Part shown: piece by piece, positions 54,294 to 63,342 of the stretch
How the letters are laid out: every line of letters begins with the position of its first letter
Numbering within the stretch: the first letter of the stretch is position 1
DNA from: Bradyrhizobium barranii subsp. barranii
GTDB taxonomy: Bacteria > Pseudomonadota > Alphaproteobacteria > Rhizobiales > Xanthobacteraceae
Reading direction: 5' to 3'
Assembly: GCF_017565645.3 (NCBI RefSeq)
Contig: NZ_CP086136.1
Coordinates: forward strand, 4,695,501-4,759,500
Length of the DNA stretch: 64,000 nt
The notes under the pieces: model-generated
Databases searched by the model: none
What the model saw: the letters and a program-made list of their open reading frames with translations, nothing else
Told to the model about the DNA's origin: nothing
Program-made: the position numbers and the translations under genes

Positions 54294-56735
54294 ATGATCA
54301 ATCTTGCCGAATACCGCCGCTCAAACACCCGCCTCGCGGATTTCTTGCCCTGGGCCGCATTGGTCGGGGAGGGCGTCGTCCTCAACAAAGACGGTTCATT
54401 CCAGCGTACTGCAAGGTTCCGCGGACCGGATCTCGACAGCGCTGTGCCGGCCGAACTCGTCGCCGTCGCTGGGCGCCTCAACAGCGCCTTGCGCCGTCTT
54501 GGCTCAGGCTGGGCCGTTTTTGTTGAGGCTCAGCGCCATGCTGCATTCCGATATCCGGCAAGCACGTTTCTGGATGTGGCGTCCGCCCTGGTCGACGCCG
54601 AGCGAAAGGCCCAGTTCGAGGAGGCGGGAGCTCATTATGAATCGAGCTATTTCCTCACCTTCCTCTATCTGCCGCCGGCCGAGGACGCCGCGCGAGCGGA
54701 ACGGTTTCTCTATGAGGGCCGCGATCGGACCGAGAACGCCGACGCCCTCGAAGTGTTGCGCGGATTCGTCGACCGCACCGATCGGGTGCTCCAGCTGGTC
54801 GAGGGTTTTATGCCCGAATGCGCCTGGCTGGATGACCCGGAGACGCTGACGTATCTACATTCATGTGTGTCGACGAAACGCCACCGCGTTCGGGTGCCCG
54901 AGATCCCGATGTATCTCGATGCGCTGCTGGCGGATCAGCCGCTGACCGGCGGCCTCGAGCCGATAGTGGGTACATCTCATCTGCGCGTTCTGACTGTCGT
55001 CGGATTTCCGACCGCGACGACGCCGGGAATACTCGATGAACTCAATCGTTTGGCATTTCCGTATCGCTGGTCGACGCGTGCGATCATGCTCGACAAGACG
55101 GATGCGACCAAGTTGCTGACGAAGATCCGCCGGCAATGGTTCGCCAAGAGGAAGTCGATCGGCGCCATCCTCAAAGAGGTGATGACGAACGAGGCATCGA
55201 CGCTGCTCGACACCGATGCCCACAACAAAGCGATGGACGCCGATGCCGCGCTCCAGGAACTGGGGTCGGACCAGATCGGTGAAGCCTATGTCACGGCGAC
55301 TGTCACCGTATGGGATGACGACCCGCGCGTGGCCGATGAGAAGCTGCGTCTGGTCGAAAAGACGATCCAGGGTCGCGACTTTACCTCGATGACTGAGACT
55401 GTGAACGCTGTCGAAGCCTGGCTCGGCAGTTTACCGGGACATGCCTATGCCAATGTCCGGCAACCGCCGGTCTCGACCCTCAACCTGGCCCATATGATTC
55501 CGCTATCAGCTGTCTGGGCCGGCGAGGTGAGGGACCATCACTTCGCGGCACCGCCTTTGCTGTTCGGAAAGGCCGAGGGTTCGACGCCGTTCCGGTTTTC
55601 TCTCCATGTCGGTGACGTCGGTCATACGCTGGTGGTTGGCCCGACCGGCGCCGGGAAGTCGGTGCTGCTGGCGCTGATGGCGTTGCAGTTCCGGCGCTAT
55701 CCGAGATCGCAGATCTTTGCCTTCGATTTCAGCGGATCGATCCGCGCGGCTGCTATCGCCATGGGTGGCGACTGGCACGACCTCGGGGGCGCGCTGTCGG
55801 ACGATGCGTCAGAGGCAGTCGCGCTGCAGCCGCTGGCCTGGATTGACGATCCCTCGGAGCGCGGTTGGGCGACGGAATGGATCGCCGCGATCCTGACGCG
55901 GGAAAAGATCGAGATCACGCCCGAGGCAAAGGACCATCTGTGGTCCGCGTTGACGTCGCTGGCCTCGGCGCCGATCCAGGAGCGCACCCTGACAGGCTTG
56001 TCGGTGTTGCTCCAGTCGAGCGCACTGAAGCGGGCCCTGCAACCTTATTGCCTCGGCGGGCCCTACGGCCGGTTGTTGGATGCCGAACTCGAGCGCCTCG
56101 GCGAAGCATCGGTTCAGGCGTTTGAAACCGAAGGACTGATCGGCACCGGCGCCGCACCCGCGGTGCTTGCTTATCTCTTCCATCGCATTGGAGATCGCCT
56201 TGACGGCCGCCCAACCCTGCTCATCGTCGACGAAGGTTGGCTTGCGCTCGATGACGAGGACTTTGCCGGGCAGTTACGCGAATGGCTGAAGACGTTGCGG
56301 AAGAAGAACGCCTCCGTCATCTTCGCGACGCAGTCGCTCTCCGACATCGATGGCTCAGCGATTGCGCCCGCCATTATCGAGAGCTGTCCGACACGCATAT
56401 TGCTGCCGAACGAACGCGCTATCGAGCCGCAGATCACGGCTATCTATCGGCGCTTTGGTCTCAACGACCGGCAAATCGAGCTTTTGAGCCGGGCAACACC
56501 GAAGCGCGACTATTACTGCCAGTCCCGCCGCGGCAATCGGATGTTCGAGTTGGGTCTGGGCGAAGTCGCGCTCGCCTTTACGGCCGCTTCTTCCAAGACC
56601 GATCAGGCGGCGATCGAGCGGCTGCTCGCAGAACACGGCCGCGACGGCTTCGTGCCCGCGTGGCTGCGACATCGCGACGCTTCGTGGGCCACTGACCTGA
56701 TCCCCAATCTGAGCAATCTGGAGCCATTGTTATGA
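54294..56735 (+). CDS. trbE: Conjugal transfer ATPase TrbE (VirB4 family)
   Basis: An 813-aa ATPase. The N terminus MINLAEYRRSNTRLADFLPWAALVGEGVVLNKDGSFQRTARFRGPD is the TrbE signature; Walker A is HTLVVGPTGAGKSVLLALMA near residue 450 and Walker B RPTLLIVDEGWLALDDE near 640. The start at 54294 follows trbD by 10 bp. Full length. Confidence 0.96.
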   Translation: MINLAEYRRSNTRLADFLPWAALVGEGVVLNKDGSFQRTARFRGPDLDSAVPAELVAVAGRLNSALRRLGSGWAVFVEAQRHAAFRYPASTFLDVASALVDAERKAQFEEAGAHYESSYFLTFLYLPPAEDAARAERFLYEGRDRTENADALEVLRGFVDRTDRVLQLVEGFMPECAWLDDPETLTYLHSCVSTKRHRVRVPEIPMYLDALLADQPLTGGLEPIVGTSHLRVLTVVGFPTATTPGILDELNRLAFPYRWSTRAIMLDKTDATKLLTKIRRQWFAKRKSIGAILKEVMTNEASTLLDTDAHNKAMDADAALQELGSDQIGEAYVTATVTVWDDDPRVADEKLRLVEKTIQGRDFTSMTETVNAVEAWLGSLPGHAYANVRQPPVSTLNLAHMIPLSAVWAGEVRDHHFAAPPLLFGKAEGSTPFRFSLHVGDVGHTLVVGPTGAGKSVLLALMALQFRRYPRSQIFAFDFSGSIRAAAIAMGGDWHDLGGALSDDASEAVALQPLAWIDDPSERGWATEWIAAILTREKIEITPEAKDHLWSALTSLASAPIQERTLTGLSVLLQSSALKRALQPYCLGGPYGRLLDAELERLGEASVQAFETEGLIGTGAAPAVLAYLFHRIGDRLDGRPTLLIVDEGWLALDDEDFAGQLREWLKTLRKKNASVIFATQSLSDIDGSAIAPAIIESCPTRILLPNERAIEPQITAIYRRFGLNDRQIELLSRATPKRDYYCQSRRGNRMFELGLGEVALAFTAASSKTDQAAIERLLAEHGRDGFVPAWLRHRDASWATDLIPNLSNLEPLL

Positions 56736-57463
56736 GGCGTCTTTGCGTTCTTGTGGCGGCGAGCGCCGTCGCGTTGTCGCTTGCTGCCGTATCGCCGTTA
56801 TCCGCGCAGTGGATCGTCTTCGATCCGAACAATTATGCCCAGAATGTCCTGACGGCGGCGCGTGAGCTGCAGCAGATCAACAACCAGATCACGTCGCTGC
56901 AAAACCAGGCGCAGATGCTGATCAATCAGGCGAAGAACCTGGCGAGCCTGCCATACTCGTCGCTACAGCAGCTTCAATCGTCGATCCAGCGCACGCAGCA
57001 GTTACTCGCCCAGGCGCAACGCATTGCTTACGACGTACAGCAGATCGACCGCGCGTTCTCGACCAATTATGCGCCCGCGACGAGCAGCCAATCCAATCAA
57101 GCACTCATCACCAACGCGCAATCGCGTTGGCAGAACTCGGTCGCTGCGCTGCAGGACTCCTTGCGTGTGCAGGCTGGCGTTGTCGGCAACCTCGACACCA
57201 ACCGCACACAGACGTCGGCGCTGGTATCTTCGAGCCAGGGTGCAAGCGGCGCCTTGCAGGCCACACAGGCCGGCAACCAGATCCTTGCGCTTCAGGCTCA
57301 GCAACTCGCCGATCTCACGGCGACCGTTGCAGCGCAGGGTAGGGCGCAAAACCTTGAATCGGCTCAACGCGCGGCGGCGCAGGATCAAGGCCGCGAGCAG
57401 CTGCGGCGGTTCCTGACCCCGGGCCAGGGCTATCAATCCTCAAATGTGCAGATGTTTCATTGA
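56732..57463 (+). CDS. trbJ: TrbJ (VirB5 family)
   Basis: A 243-aa periplasmic protein with a signal peptide (cleaved near LSAQW) and long Gln/Asn-rich coiled-coil segments (ELQQINNQITSLQNQAQMLINQAKNLA). This is the minor pilus-tip/adhesin protein family. Overlaps trbE by 4 bp. Confidence 0.92.
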   Translation: MRRLCVLVAASAVALSLAAVSPLSAQWIVFDPNNYAQNVLTAARELQQINNQITSLQNQAQMLINQAKNLASLPYSSLQQLQSSIQRTQQLLAQAQRIAYDVQQIDRAFSTNYAPATSSQSNQALITNAQSRWQNSVAALQDSLRVQAGVVGNLDTNRTQTSALVSSSQGASGALQATQAGNQILALQAQQLADLTATVAAQGRAQNLESAQRAAAQDQGREQLRRFLTPGQGYQSSNVQMFH

Positions 57464-57843
57464 TGAGTGCGTTCAGCAGGTTCAAACGACTGTCAATTGC
57501 CGCGGCAGCCGCGTCTTTGGTGCTGGTGATGGCGGCATGCGCCATCCAGCTCCGCGGTGATGGCGACGGAACGGCGTCGAACTCGGCGGGCCCACAGTCC
57601 ACGAGCGCGCTCGCTTCCAGCCTCGCGCGGTGCCGAACGGTCACGCCGGAACAGACAGCAACCTACGACGACTGTCGTCGGGGCTGGGCTGAGAACCGTC
57701 GCCGGTTTTTCGGTCAGAAGGGAAGTGCGACGGCTCCCGCTGGCAGCGACGCGCTCCCCAGCCAACCGTCTGAGTTGTCGCCAAAGGATCAGAGCCGGAT
57801 GCCGCAAGGTTATCCATCGGTGGCCCTCCCGGAGAGCGAGTAA
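57463..57843 (+). CDS. trbK: TrbK-like entry-exclusion lipoprotein
   Basis: A 126-aa protein with a lipoprotein signal (LVLVMAAC lipobox, Cys near residue 27) and a small conserved motif SLARCRTVTPEQTATYDDCRRGWAENRRRFF with two Cys. Matches the alternative TrbK of rhizobial elements, which prevents redundant transfer into cells that already hold the element. Start is ATG 57463, overlapping the trbJ stop by 1 bp. Confidence 0.86.
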   Translation: MSAFSRFKRLSIAAAAASLVLVMAACAIQLRGDGDGTASNSAGPQSTSALASSLARCRTVTPEQTATYDDCRRGWAENRRRFFGQKGSATAPAGSDALPSQPSELSPKDQSRMPQGYPSVALPESE

Positions 57844-57846
57844 GCC

Positions 57847-59100
57847 ATGACCGGCACCGGCGTGATCGATCAGTTCCTCGATACCTATACCCGCTATATC
57901 GATTCTGGCTTCGGCTTTCTGGGGAGCGAAGTTGGCTTTCTTGCAACGACGTTGGCTGCCATCGACATTACCCTCGCGGCGTTGTTTTGGAGCTGGGGGA
58001 CAGATGACGATCTGATCGCACGGCTCGTCAAAAAGACTCTGTTCGTCGGCGTCTTCGCCTACCTGATCGGCAACTGGAATAATCTTGCCCGTATCGTATT
58101 CGAGAGCTTTGCCGGTCTCGGGCTGAAAGCCTCCGGTACAGGACTGTCATCCGCAGATTTCCTGCGGCCGGGTCGAATCGCCCAGGTTGGGCTCGATGCC
58201 GGCCGGCCGATCCTCGACGCGATCTCAGGTCTGATGGGTTACATCAGTTTTTTCGAAAATTTCGTCCAGATCGTCGTTTTGCTGTTCGCCTGGGTCGTGG
58301 TGCTGCTCGCCTTCTTCATTCTGGCGATCCAGCTCTTCGTGACTCTCATCGAGTTCAAGCTGACGACACTCGCTGGCTTCGTGCTGATCCCCTTTGGTCT
58401 ATTCGGCAAGACCGCATTTGCGGCTGAGCGTGTGCTCGGTAACGTCGTCTCGTCAGGCATCAAAGTCCTGGTTCTGGCCGTCATTGTCGGCATCGGCTCG
58501 ACGCTGTTCTCCCAATTCACGTCTGGGTTCAACGGCGGACAGCCGACCATCGAAGACGCTATGGCGTTGGTGCTCGCGGCATTGTCGCTGCTCGGTCTTG
58601 GCATTTTTGGTCCTGGGATCGCTAACGGCCTGGTGTCTGGCGGCCCTCAGCTCGGGGCAGGAGCTGCGGTCGGGACCGGACTTGCAGCGGGCGGCATTGT
58701 TGCCGCCGGTGCCGGCTTGGCTGCGGGAGGTGCTGGACTCGCTGGTGGAGCGTTCGCGGGAGCCGCGCGGGGCGGCGCCGCGCTCACAAGCAGTGTGTCA
58801 GCGGCTTATCGCAGCGGCGGCCTCAGCGGAGTCGCCGATGCCGGGTTCTCGGCAGTGGCAAGCCCGCTGCGTCGGGCCGCGGCAACTCTCAGTAACAGCG
58901 CTCAATCGGCTGGCCAGGCGCCAACCACAGGGAGCGCCGAGACCGCGAACACCGCGTCAGATAGTCCGCCCGATTGGGCGCGGCGGATGAAGCGTGCCCA
59001 GACCGTCAGCCATGGCGCATCAGCCGTTACCCATGCCGTTCGCTCAGGCGACCATGGTGGAGGCGGCGCATCGATCGATCTCTCTGAAGGAAACCACTGA
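57847..59100 (+). CDS. trbL: TrbL (VirB6 family) membrane protein
   Basis: A 417-aa polytopic protein with about 5-6 hydrophobic helices in the first 275 residues (ATTLAAIDITLAALFWSWG; FVQIVVLLFAWVVVLLAFFILAIQLFVTLIEF) and a Gly/Ala-rich linker (GAGLAAGGAGLAGGAFAGAARGG), then a hydrophilic tail. Typical of TrbL. Start 3 bp after trbK. Confidence 0.93.
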   Translation: MTGTGVIDQFLDTYTRYIDSGFGFLGSEVGFLATTLAAIDITLAALFWSWGTDDDLIARLVKKTLFVGVFAYLIGNWNNLARIVFESFAGLGLKASGTGLSSADFLRPGRIAQVGLDAGRPILDAISGLMGYISFFENFVQIVVLLFAWVVVLLAFFILAIQLFVTLIEFKLTTLAGFVLIPFGLFGKTAFAAERVLGNVVSSGIKVLVLAVIVGIGSTLFSQFTSGFNGGQPTIEDAMALVLAALSLLGLGIFGPGIANGLVSGGPQLGAGAAVGTGLAAGGIVAAGAGLAAGGAGLAGGAFAGAARGGAALTSSVSAAYRSGGLSGVADAGFSAVASPLRRAAATLSNSAQSAGQAPTTGSAETANTASDSPPDWARRMKRAQTVSHGASAVTHAVRSGDHGGGGASIDLSEGNH

Positions 59101-59783
59101 TGTTTAAACGTCCCTCCGTTCACTACGGCCGCACGCCCGAGCCCGTCACGCCCTATCAAAGAGCAGCGCAAGTCTGGGATGACCGTATCGGGTCAGCCCG
59201 CGTGCAGGCAAAGAACTGGCGATTGATGGCATTTGGATGCCTCGCGCTGTCGACGGGTCTCGCCGGCAGTCTCGTCTGGCAATCAACCCAAGGCACGATT
59301 ACGCCCTGGGTGGTCGAGGTCGATCGTCTTGGCCAGGCCCAGCGGGTGGCACCGGCCAACACCGACTACCAGCCGACTGACCCGCAGATCGCCTACCACC
59401 TGGCGCGATTCATCGAGGATGTCCGAGGCCTACCGGCTGACGCCATCGTGTTGCGTCAGAATTGGCTGCGCGCCTATGACTTCACGACCGATCGCGGTGC
59501 CGCCGCCCTCAATGACTACGCCCGCACCAATGATCCCTTTGCCAGGCTCGGCAAAGTGCAGGTGTCGGTCGAGGTATCCAGTGTTATCCGCGCATCGACG
59601 GAGAGTTTTCGAGTGGCATGGGTTCAGCGTGCCTACGACAACGGGTCTCTCAGTTCAACCGAGCGCTGGACAGCCATTCTCTCCGTCGTGATCGAGACGC
59701 CGCGCGATGCCGATCGCCTGCGCAAGAACCCGCTCGGTGTCTACGTTCACGCCATCAACTGGTCGAAGGAGCTTGGGCAGTGA
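59100..59783 (+). CDS. trbF: TrbF (VirB8 family)
   Basis: A 227-aa bitopic assembly protein with one N-terminal helix (about residues 43-63) and a periplasmic VirB8-type domain (TPWVVEVDRLGQAQRVAPANTDYQPTDPQIAYHLARFIEDVRGLPAD). ATG overlaps the trbL stop by 1 bp. Confidence 0.94.
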   Translation: MFKRPSVHYGRTPEPVTPYQRAAQVWDDRIGSARVQAKNWRLMAFGCLALSTGLAGSLVWQSTQGTITPWVVEVDRLGQAQRVAPANTDYQPTDPQIAYHLARFIEDVRGLPADAIVLRQNWLRAYDFTTDRGAAALNDYARTNDPFARLGKVQVSVEVSSVIRASTESFRVAWVQRAYDNGSLSSTERWTAILSVVIETPRDADRLRKNPLGVYVHAINWSKELGQ

Positions 59784-60814
59784 ATACGCAATTTCGCAAT
59801 AGGACTTCTCCGCGCCGTGCTTCATGCAGACGCTCCGTCTCATTCAGATCAGATGGTTTGGCGTTCCGAAAGGCGATACTTCCAGCACTGTTGCTGTGCG
59901 CTTCGGCATTGGGTGGTTGCTCCACGTTCACGCCGCCCGAGATCAGCTACGACAGTGATATTCCGCCATTGCCTCAGCCGCCCGTACCTGCCGACGACAA
60001 GCCGCGGCCGCTTCATGTTCCTCCACTGTGGAAACCGGCCCTTGGCGGTAAGTTCGGTACTAAGGAAGAAACCGAGCCGGTGAGCCGCGTCGAGACTGCG
60101 AACAGCGCGGCTCGGGTCGAACCACGCAAAAAGGGATATTTTAACGCCGCACAAGTCTACGCCTACAGTCCGGGTGCGCTGTACCAAGTTTACGCCGCGC
60201 CCGGACAGATCACCGATATCGCGCTCGAGGAGGGTGAACAACTCACGGGATCGGGTCCGGTCGCGGCAGGCGACACCGTTCGTTGGGTCGTCGGCGACAC
60301 CGAAAGCGGCAATGGAGATACACGCCGCGTCCATATTCTGGTGAAGCCGACCCGCGCTTCGATCGAAACCAATCTTGTCGTCAACACCGATCGGCGCACG
60401 TATCTGATCGAGCTACGCGCCCGCGAAAAACCCTACATGCCTTCGGTCGCCTGGTACTATCCGCAGGATAGGTTGGGAAGGGTGCGGCCCGTGTCTTTGA
60501 CGCCGGTGCTACCCGATTCGACGCAGCGTCGTTTCCGCTATGCCATTGAGGGCGACGGTCCGCCCTGGCGGCCGCTGACCGCTTATGACGACGGACGCAA
60601 GGTCTATATCGAGTTCCCGCAGGGCATCGTTCAAGGCGAGATGCCGCCTCTCTTCGTCATTGGCCACGATGGCAAGAACGAGATCGTGAATTACCGCGCC
60701 TACGGCAACGTCCTGATTGTCGACCGGCTCTTTGCTGCCGCGGAGTTGCGGCTCGGTGGCGAGCACCAGCAGAAAGTCCGGATTGTCCGGACCGATGGGA
60801 GGTCGTCGTCATGA
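59780..60814 (+). CDS. trbG: TrbG (VirB9 family)
   Basis: A 344-aa outer-membrane core protein. GTG start at 59780 in a 4-bp overlap with trbF. A lipoprotein-like signal contains ALGGC near residue 46; the VirB9 domain follows with VQ-type YSPGALYQVYAAPGQITDIALEEGEQL and VKPTRASIETNLVVNTDRRTYLIELRA. Typical TrbG. Confidence 0.93.
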   Translation: MNTQFRNRTSPRRASCRRSVSFRSDGLAFRKAILPALLLCASALGGCSTFTPPEISYDSDIPPLPQPPVPADDKPRPLHVPPLWKPALGGKFGTKEETEPVSRVETANSAARVEPRKKGYFNAAQVYAYSPGALYQVYAAPGQITDIALEEGEQLTGSGPVAAGDTVRWVVGDTESGNGDTRRVHILVKPTRASIETNLVVNTDRRTYLIELRAREKPYMPSVAWYYPQDRLGRVRPVSLTPVLPDSTQRRFRYAIEGDGPPWRPLTAYDDGRKVYIEFPQGIVQGEMPPLFVIGHDGKNEIVNYRAYGNVLIVDRLFAAAELRLGGEHQQKVRIVRTDGRSSS

Positions 60815-62028
60815 GCACCCTTCAGAGCAATGACAGTAACGAGCAGCCTGGCGAGCCAAACAGGTCGGAAGAATTGGCGCATGGGTTCCGGTTGCGAGCA
60901 GATCATCCGCGCGTCACGCGGCTGTCCCGTAAGGTCCTGGCGGGAGGGACCGCAGTTGCATTGGTCCTTGTTGGGGGTGCCGTGCTTTGGGCCCTCCAAA
61001 ACAACCGCTCCCGCGGACCCGCGCCGGACGAACTTTACAGCACCGATCATCATAACGTCGCTGATGGCCTCGCCGGATTGCCGCGGGACTATGCTGGTGT
61101 TCCGCGTCAGGTGCCCTCGCTGGGCCCACCGCTTCCTGGTGATCTCGGCCGCCCGATCCTTGCCGCTCAGGGACAGACGCCAACCCCAACCACGACGGGC
61201 TTCGATCAGGAGCAGCAGCGCCGCGACCAGGAGATCGAAGCCGCGCGCGTGAGCCGTCTGTTCGCCTCCACCAATATTCGCGAGACGACGCCCGCTGCAG
61301 CCCAGGCTTCGAGCGTGGACCGAGCCGCTTCATCGTCCATGCCGGGAACTGATGACGGCTTTGCGCAGAATGGCCAGGATCGCAAACTTGCCTTCGTCAA
61401 TGCGTCGGTTGACCGCCGTACCACAAGCCCGGACCGCGTCACGAAACCAGCTTCTCCGTATGTGGTTCAGGCAGGGACCGTTATTCCTGGGGCTCTCATT
61501 ACCGGAATCCGGTCGGATCTCCCTGGACAAATTACCGCGCAGGTGACCGAAAATGTCTATGACACACCCACCGGTCGCTTGCTGCTCGTCCCGCAGGGAG
61601 CGCGCTTGATCGGCGTCTACGACAGCCAGGTCGCGTTCGGCCAGTCTCGTGTCCTGCTGGTTTGGACTCGGTTGATCATGCCGAATGGTCGCTCGATCGT
61701 TCTGGAGCGACAGCCAGGCGCGGATGCGGCAGGATATTCGGGGTTGGAAGATGAAGTCGACAACCATTGGGGCGAACTGTTCAAGGCTGCTGCGCTTTCC
61801 ACATTGCTAGCTGTCGGCACCGAGCTTGGCGCTGGCTCCGACACCAACAGCAATGACAGTGCAGTTATCCAGGCCTTACGACACGGAGCAGGGGACTCGC
61901 TGAATCAAACCGGCCAGCAAGTTGTCCGTCGCAGCCTCAATATTCCGCCGACGTTGACCATACGTCCCGGATTCCCGGTGCGCGTTATCGTCAATCGCGA
62001 TCTCGTTCTCGAGGCTTACAGAGGGTGA
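60811..62028 (+). CDS. trbI: TrbI (VirB10 family)
   Basis: A 405-aa protein spanning the inner and outer membranes. One helix (about residues 48-66), a Pro/Gln-rich periplasmic stretch, then the VirB10 domain: VVQAGTVIPGALITGIRSDLPGQITAQVTENVYDTPTGRLLLVPQGARLIGVYDSQV and the C-terminal NIPPTLTIRPGFPVRVIVNRDLVLE. Overlaps trbG by 4 bp. Last trb gene. Confidence 0.95.
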   Translation: MSTLQSNDSNEQPGEPNRSEELAHGFRLRADHPRVTRLSRKVLAGGTAVALVLVGGAVLWALQNNRSRGPAPDELYSTDHHNVADGLAGLPRDYAGVPRQVPSLGPPLPGDLGRPILAAQGQTPTPTTTGFDQEQQRRDQEIEAARVSRLFASTNIRETTPAAAQASSVDRAASSSMPGTDDGFAQNGQDRKLAFVNASVDRRTTSPDRVTKPASPYVVQAGTVIPGALITGIRSDLPGQITAQVTENVYDTPTGRLLLVPQGARLIGVYDSQVAFGQSRVLLVWTRLIMPNGRSIVLERQPGADAAGYSGLEDEVDNHWGELFKAAALSTLLAVGTELGAGSDTNSNDSAVIQALRHGAGDSLNQTGQQVVRRSLNIPPTLTIRPGFPVRVIVNRDLVLEAYRG

Positions 62029-62034
62029 TACCAA

Positions 62035-62277
62035 ATGGCGAAACTGAAACTCACAGCCCTTCAAGACGACAAGCCGGTCAAAGTCACTCTTGAGCTACCA
62101 GCGCCCGTTCATCGAGATCTTGTCGCGTATGCTGAAGCATTGGCGGGTGAATCCGGCCAGCAGATCGATCCGACCAAGTTGATTCCGCCCATGTTAGCGC
62201 GATTTATGGCCACTGACAGAGGGGTCGCCCGGCTGAGGCGCAGCCTTCACTCACCATCAACGGGCGGTGATGGATAG
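62035..62277 (+). CDS. DUF2274 protein
   Basis: An 80-aa protein with KLKLTALQDDKPVKVTLELPAPVHRDLVAYAEALAGESGQQIDPTKLIPPMLARFMATDRGV, the DUF2274 pattern (a small ribbon-helix-helix-like fold). Regularly the gene after trbI in rhizobial ICEs. Starts 6 bp after trbI, so same operon. The end overlaps the convergent LysR gene by 31 bp. Confidence 0.88.
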   Translation: MAKLKLTALQDDKPVKVTLELPAPVHRDLVAYAEALAGESGQQIDPTKLIPPMLARFMATDRGVARLRRSLHSPSTGGDG

Positions 62278-63179
62278 CGCTCGGCCAAGAGCGCCAAGAA
62301 CCGCTGAAGAGCGGGATTTTCGTTGTCCTCTCGCCAATGAGCATGGAAGCTTATTCGACTTGGACCGGTACCGTCCTGTATTTCGCGATAAGTCAAACCA
62401 GCAAAGCTGGCGCCGATATCTGATTCCATCACCAAACTAATTCCTAGTCCCATACTGATAAGGCTCTTTACGATACCGCGGCTGACATCATGACGTTCGA
62501 TCCTAGGGCGCTTTTCTTCAGCCACCAAGTTAGACACCAGCAGATCCTCTATATCTGTTCCTGGATCATATTGGCTCAATAGGACCGTTTCATTCCGAAG
62601 ATCGGTCCAATGGATGTCCTCGTGCGAGGCGAGGGGATGGTCTTTCGGAAGCAGGATCAAGATGCGCTCGCTCCAGACCGGGAGACGCGCGCTATCCGAC
62701 AATGGGCCTTGTCCAGGAACAATCGCGATATCGATCGTACCATTCCGGAGTGCGCTCATGAGACGGATACGCGATCGTTCGACCGTTGCTAGTTCGACTT
62801 GGGGCGCGCGATGTTTAAATTCAGTAAGGCTTGCCCTCAAGTTGCCGGCGGAAATTGACGTGCAAAAGCCTATCGAGAGACGCCCCGAGTCGCCGTTGCC
62901 GCTAGATCGGCCCGTTACGACCAGTATGTCGACTTGTTCGAGGATCATTCGCGACATTCGCAGAATGCGTCGTCCGGCAAGAGTCGGAACAACTCCCACG
63001 CGCGATCGCTCAAATAATGTCGCTCCGACCCAGTGCTCAAGTTGACGAATCGAGCGGCTCAGCAAGGAATGACGAATGCCAAGCATCTCTGCTGCCTGCC
63101 GAAAACTTCCACAGTCGGCAGCAGCAACCGCTGAACGGAGATGATTTAGACCGATATTGTTTGCTCCGGCAATCGGCAT
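62247..63179 (-). CDS. LysR-family transcriptional regulator
   Basis: A 310-aa LTTR. Helix-turn-helix: LNHLRSAVAAADCGSFRQAAEMLGIRHSLLSRSIRQLEHWVGATLFERSRVGVVPTLAGRR near residues 8-70; effector domain follows (LSIGFCTSISAGNLRASLTEFKHRAPQVELATVERSRI). The convergent end overlaps DUF2274. LTTRs of this kind (RRL-type HTH) are common cargo next to trb operons; its target could be the divergent or nearby transporter genes. Confidence 0.92.
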   Translation of the reverse strand: MPIAGANNIGLNHLRSAVAAADCGSFRQAAEMLGIRHSLLSRSIRQLEHWVGATLFERSRVGVVPTLAGRRILRMSRMILEQVDILVVTGRSSGNGDSGRLSIGFCTSISAGNLRASLTEFKHRAPQVELATVERSRIRLMSALRNGTIDIAIVPGQGPLSDSARLPVWSERILILLPKDHPLASHEDIHWTDLRNETVLLSQYDPGTDIEDLLVSNLVAEEKRPRIERHDVSRGIVKSLISMGLGISLVMESDIGASFAGLTYREIQDGTGPSRISFHAHWREDNENPALQRFLALLAERYPSPPVDGE

Positions 63180-63342
63180 TTCGGTGTGCGCTTCGTCATC
63201 ACGTCCAATTTTTGCCTACCCGGCAGCGACTATCCGAATGATGATCTTCGAGGCGGTCCTCGGTTTCCTGGGGCTTGGCACGAAACTGGTGCGTCTCCTC
63301 GTTCGCGGCGACGGCACCGGTGGCTCCCGGAAAGAATGATAG

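Noticed and set aside
63157..63339. A 60-codon frame between LysR and the ABC ATPase
   Set aside because: Overlaps the LysR start and has no conserved sequence or ribosome site.
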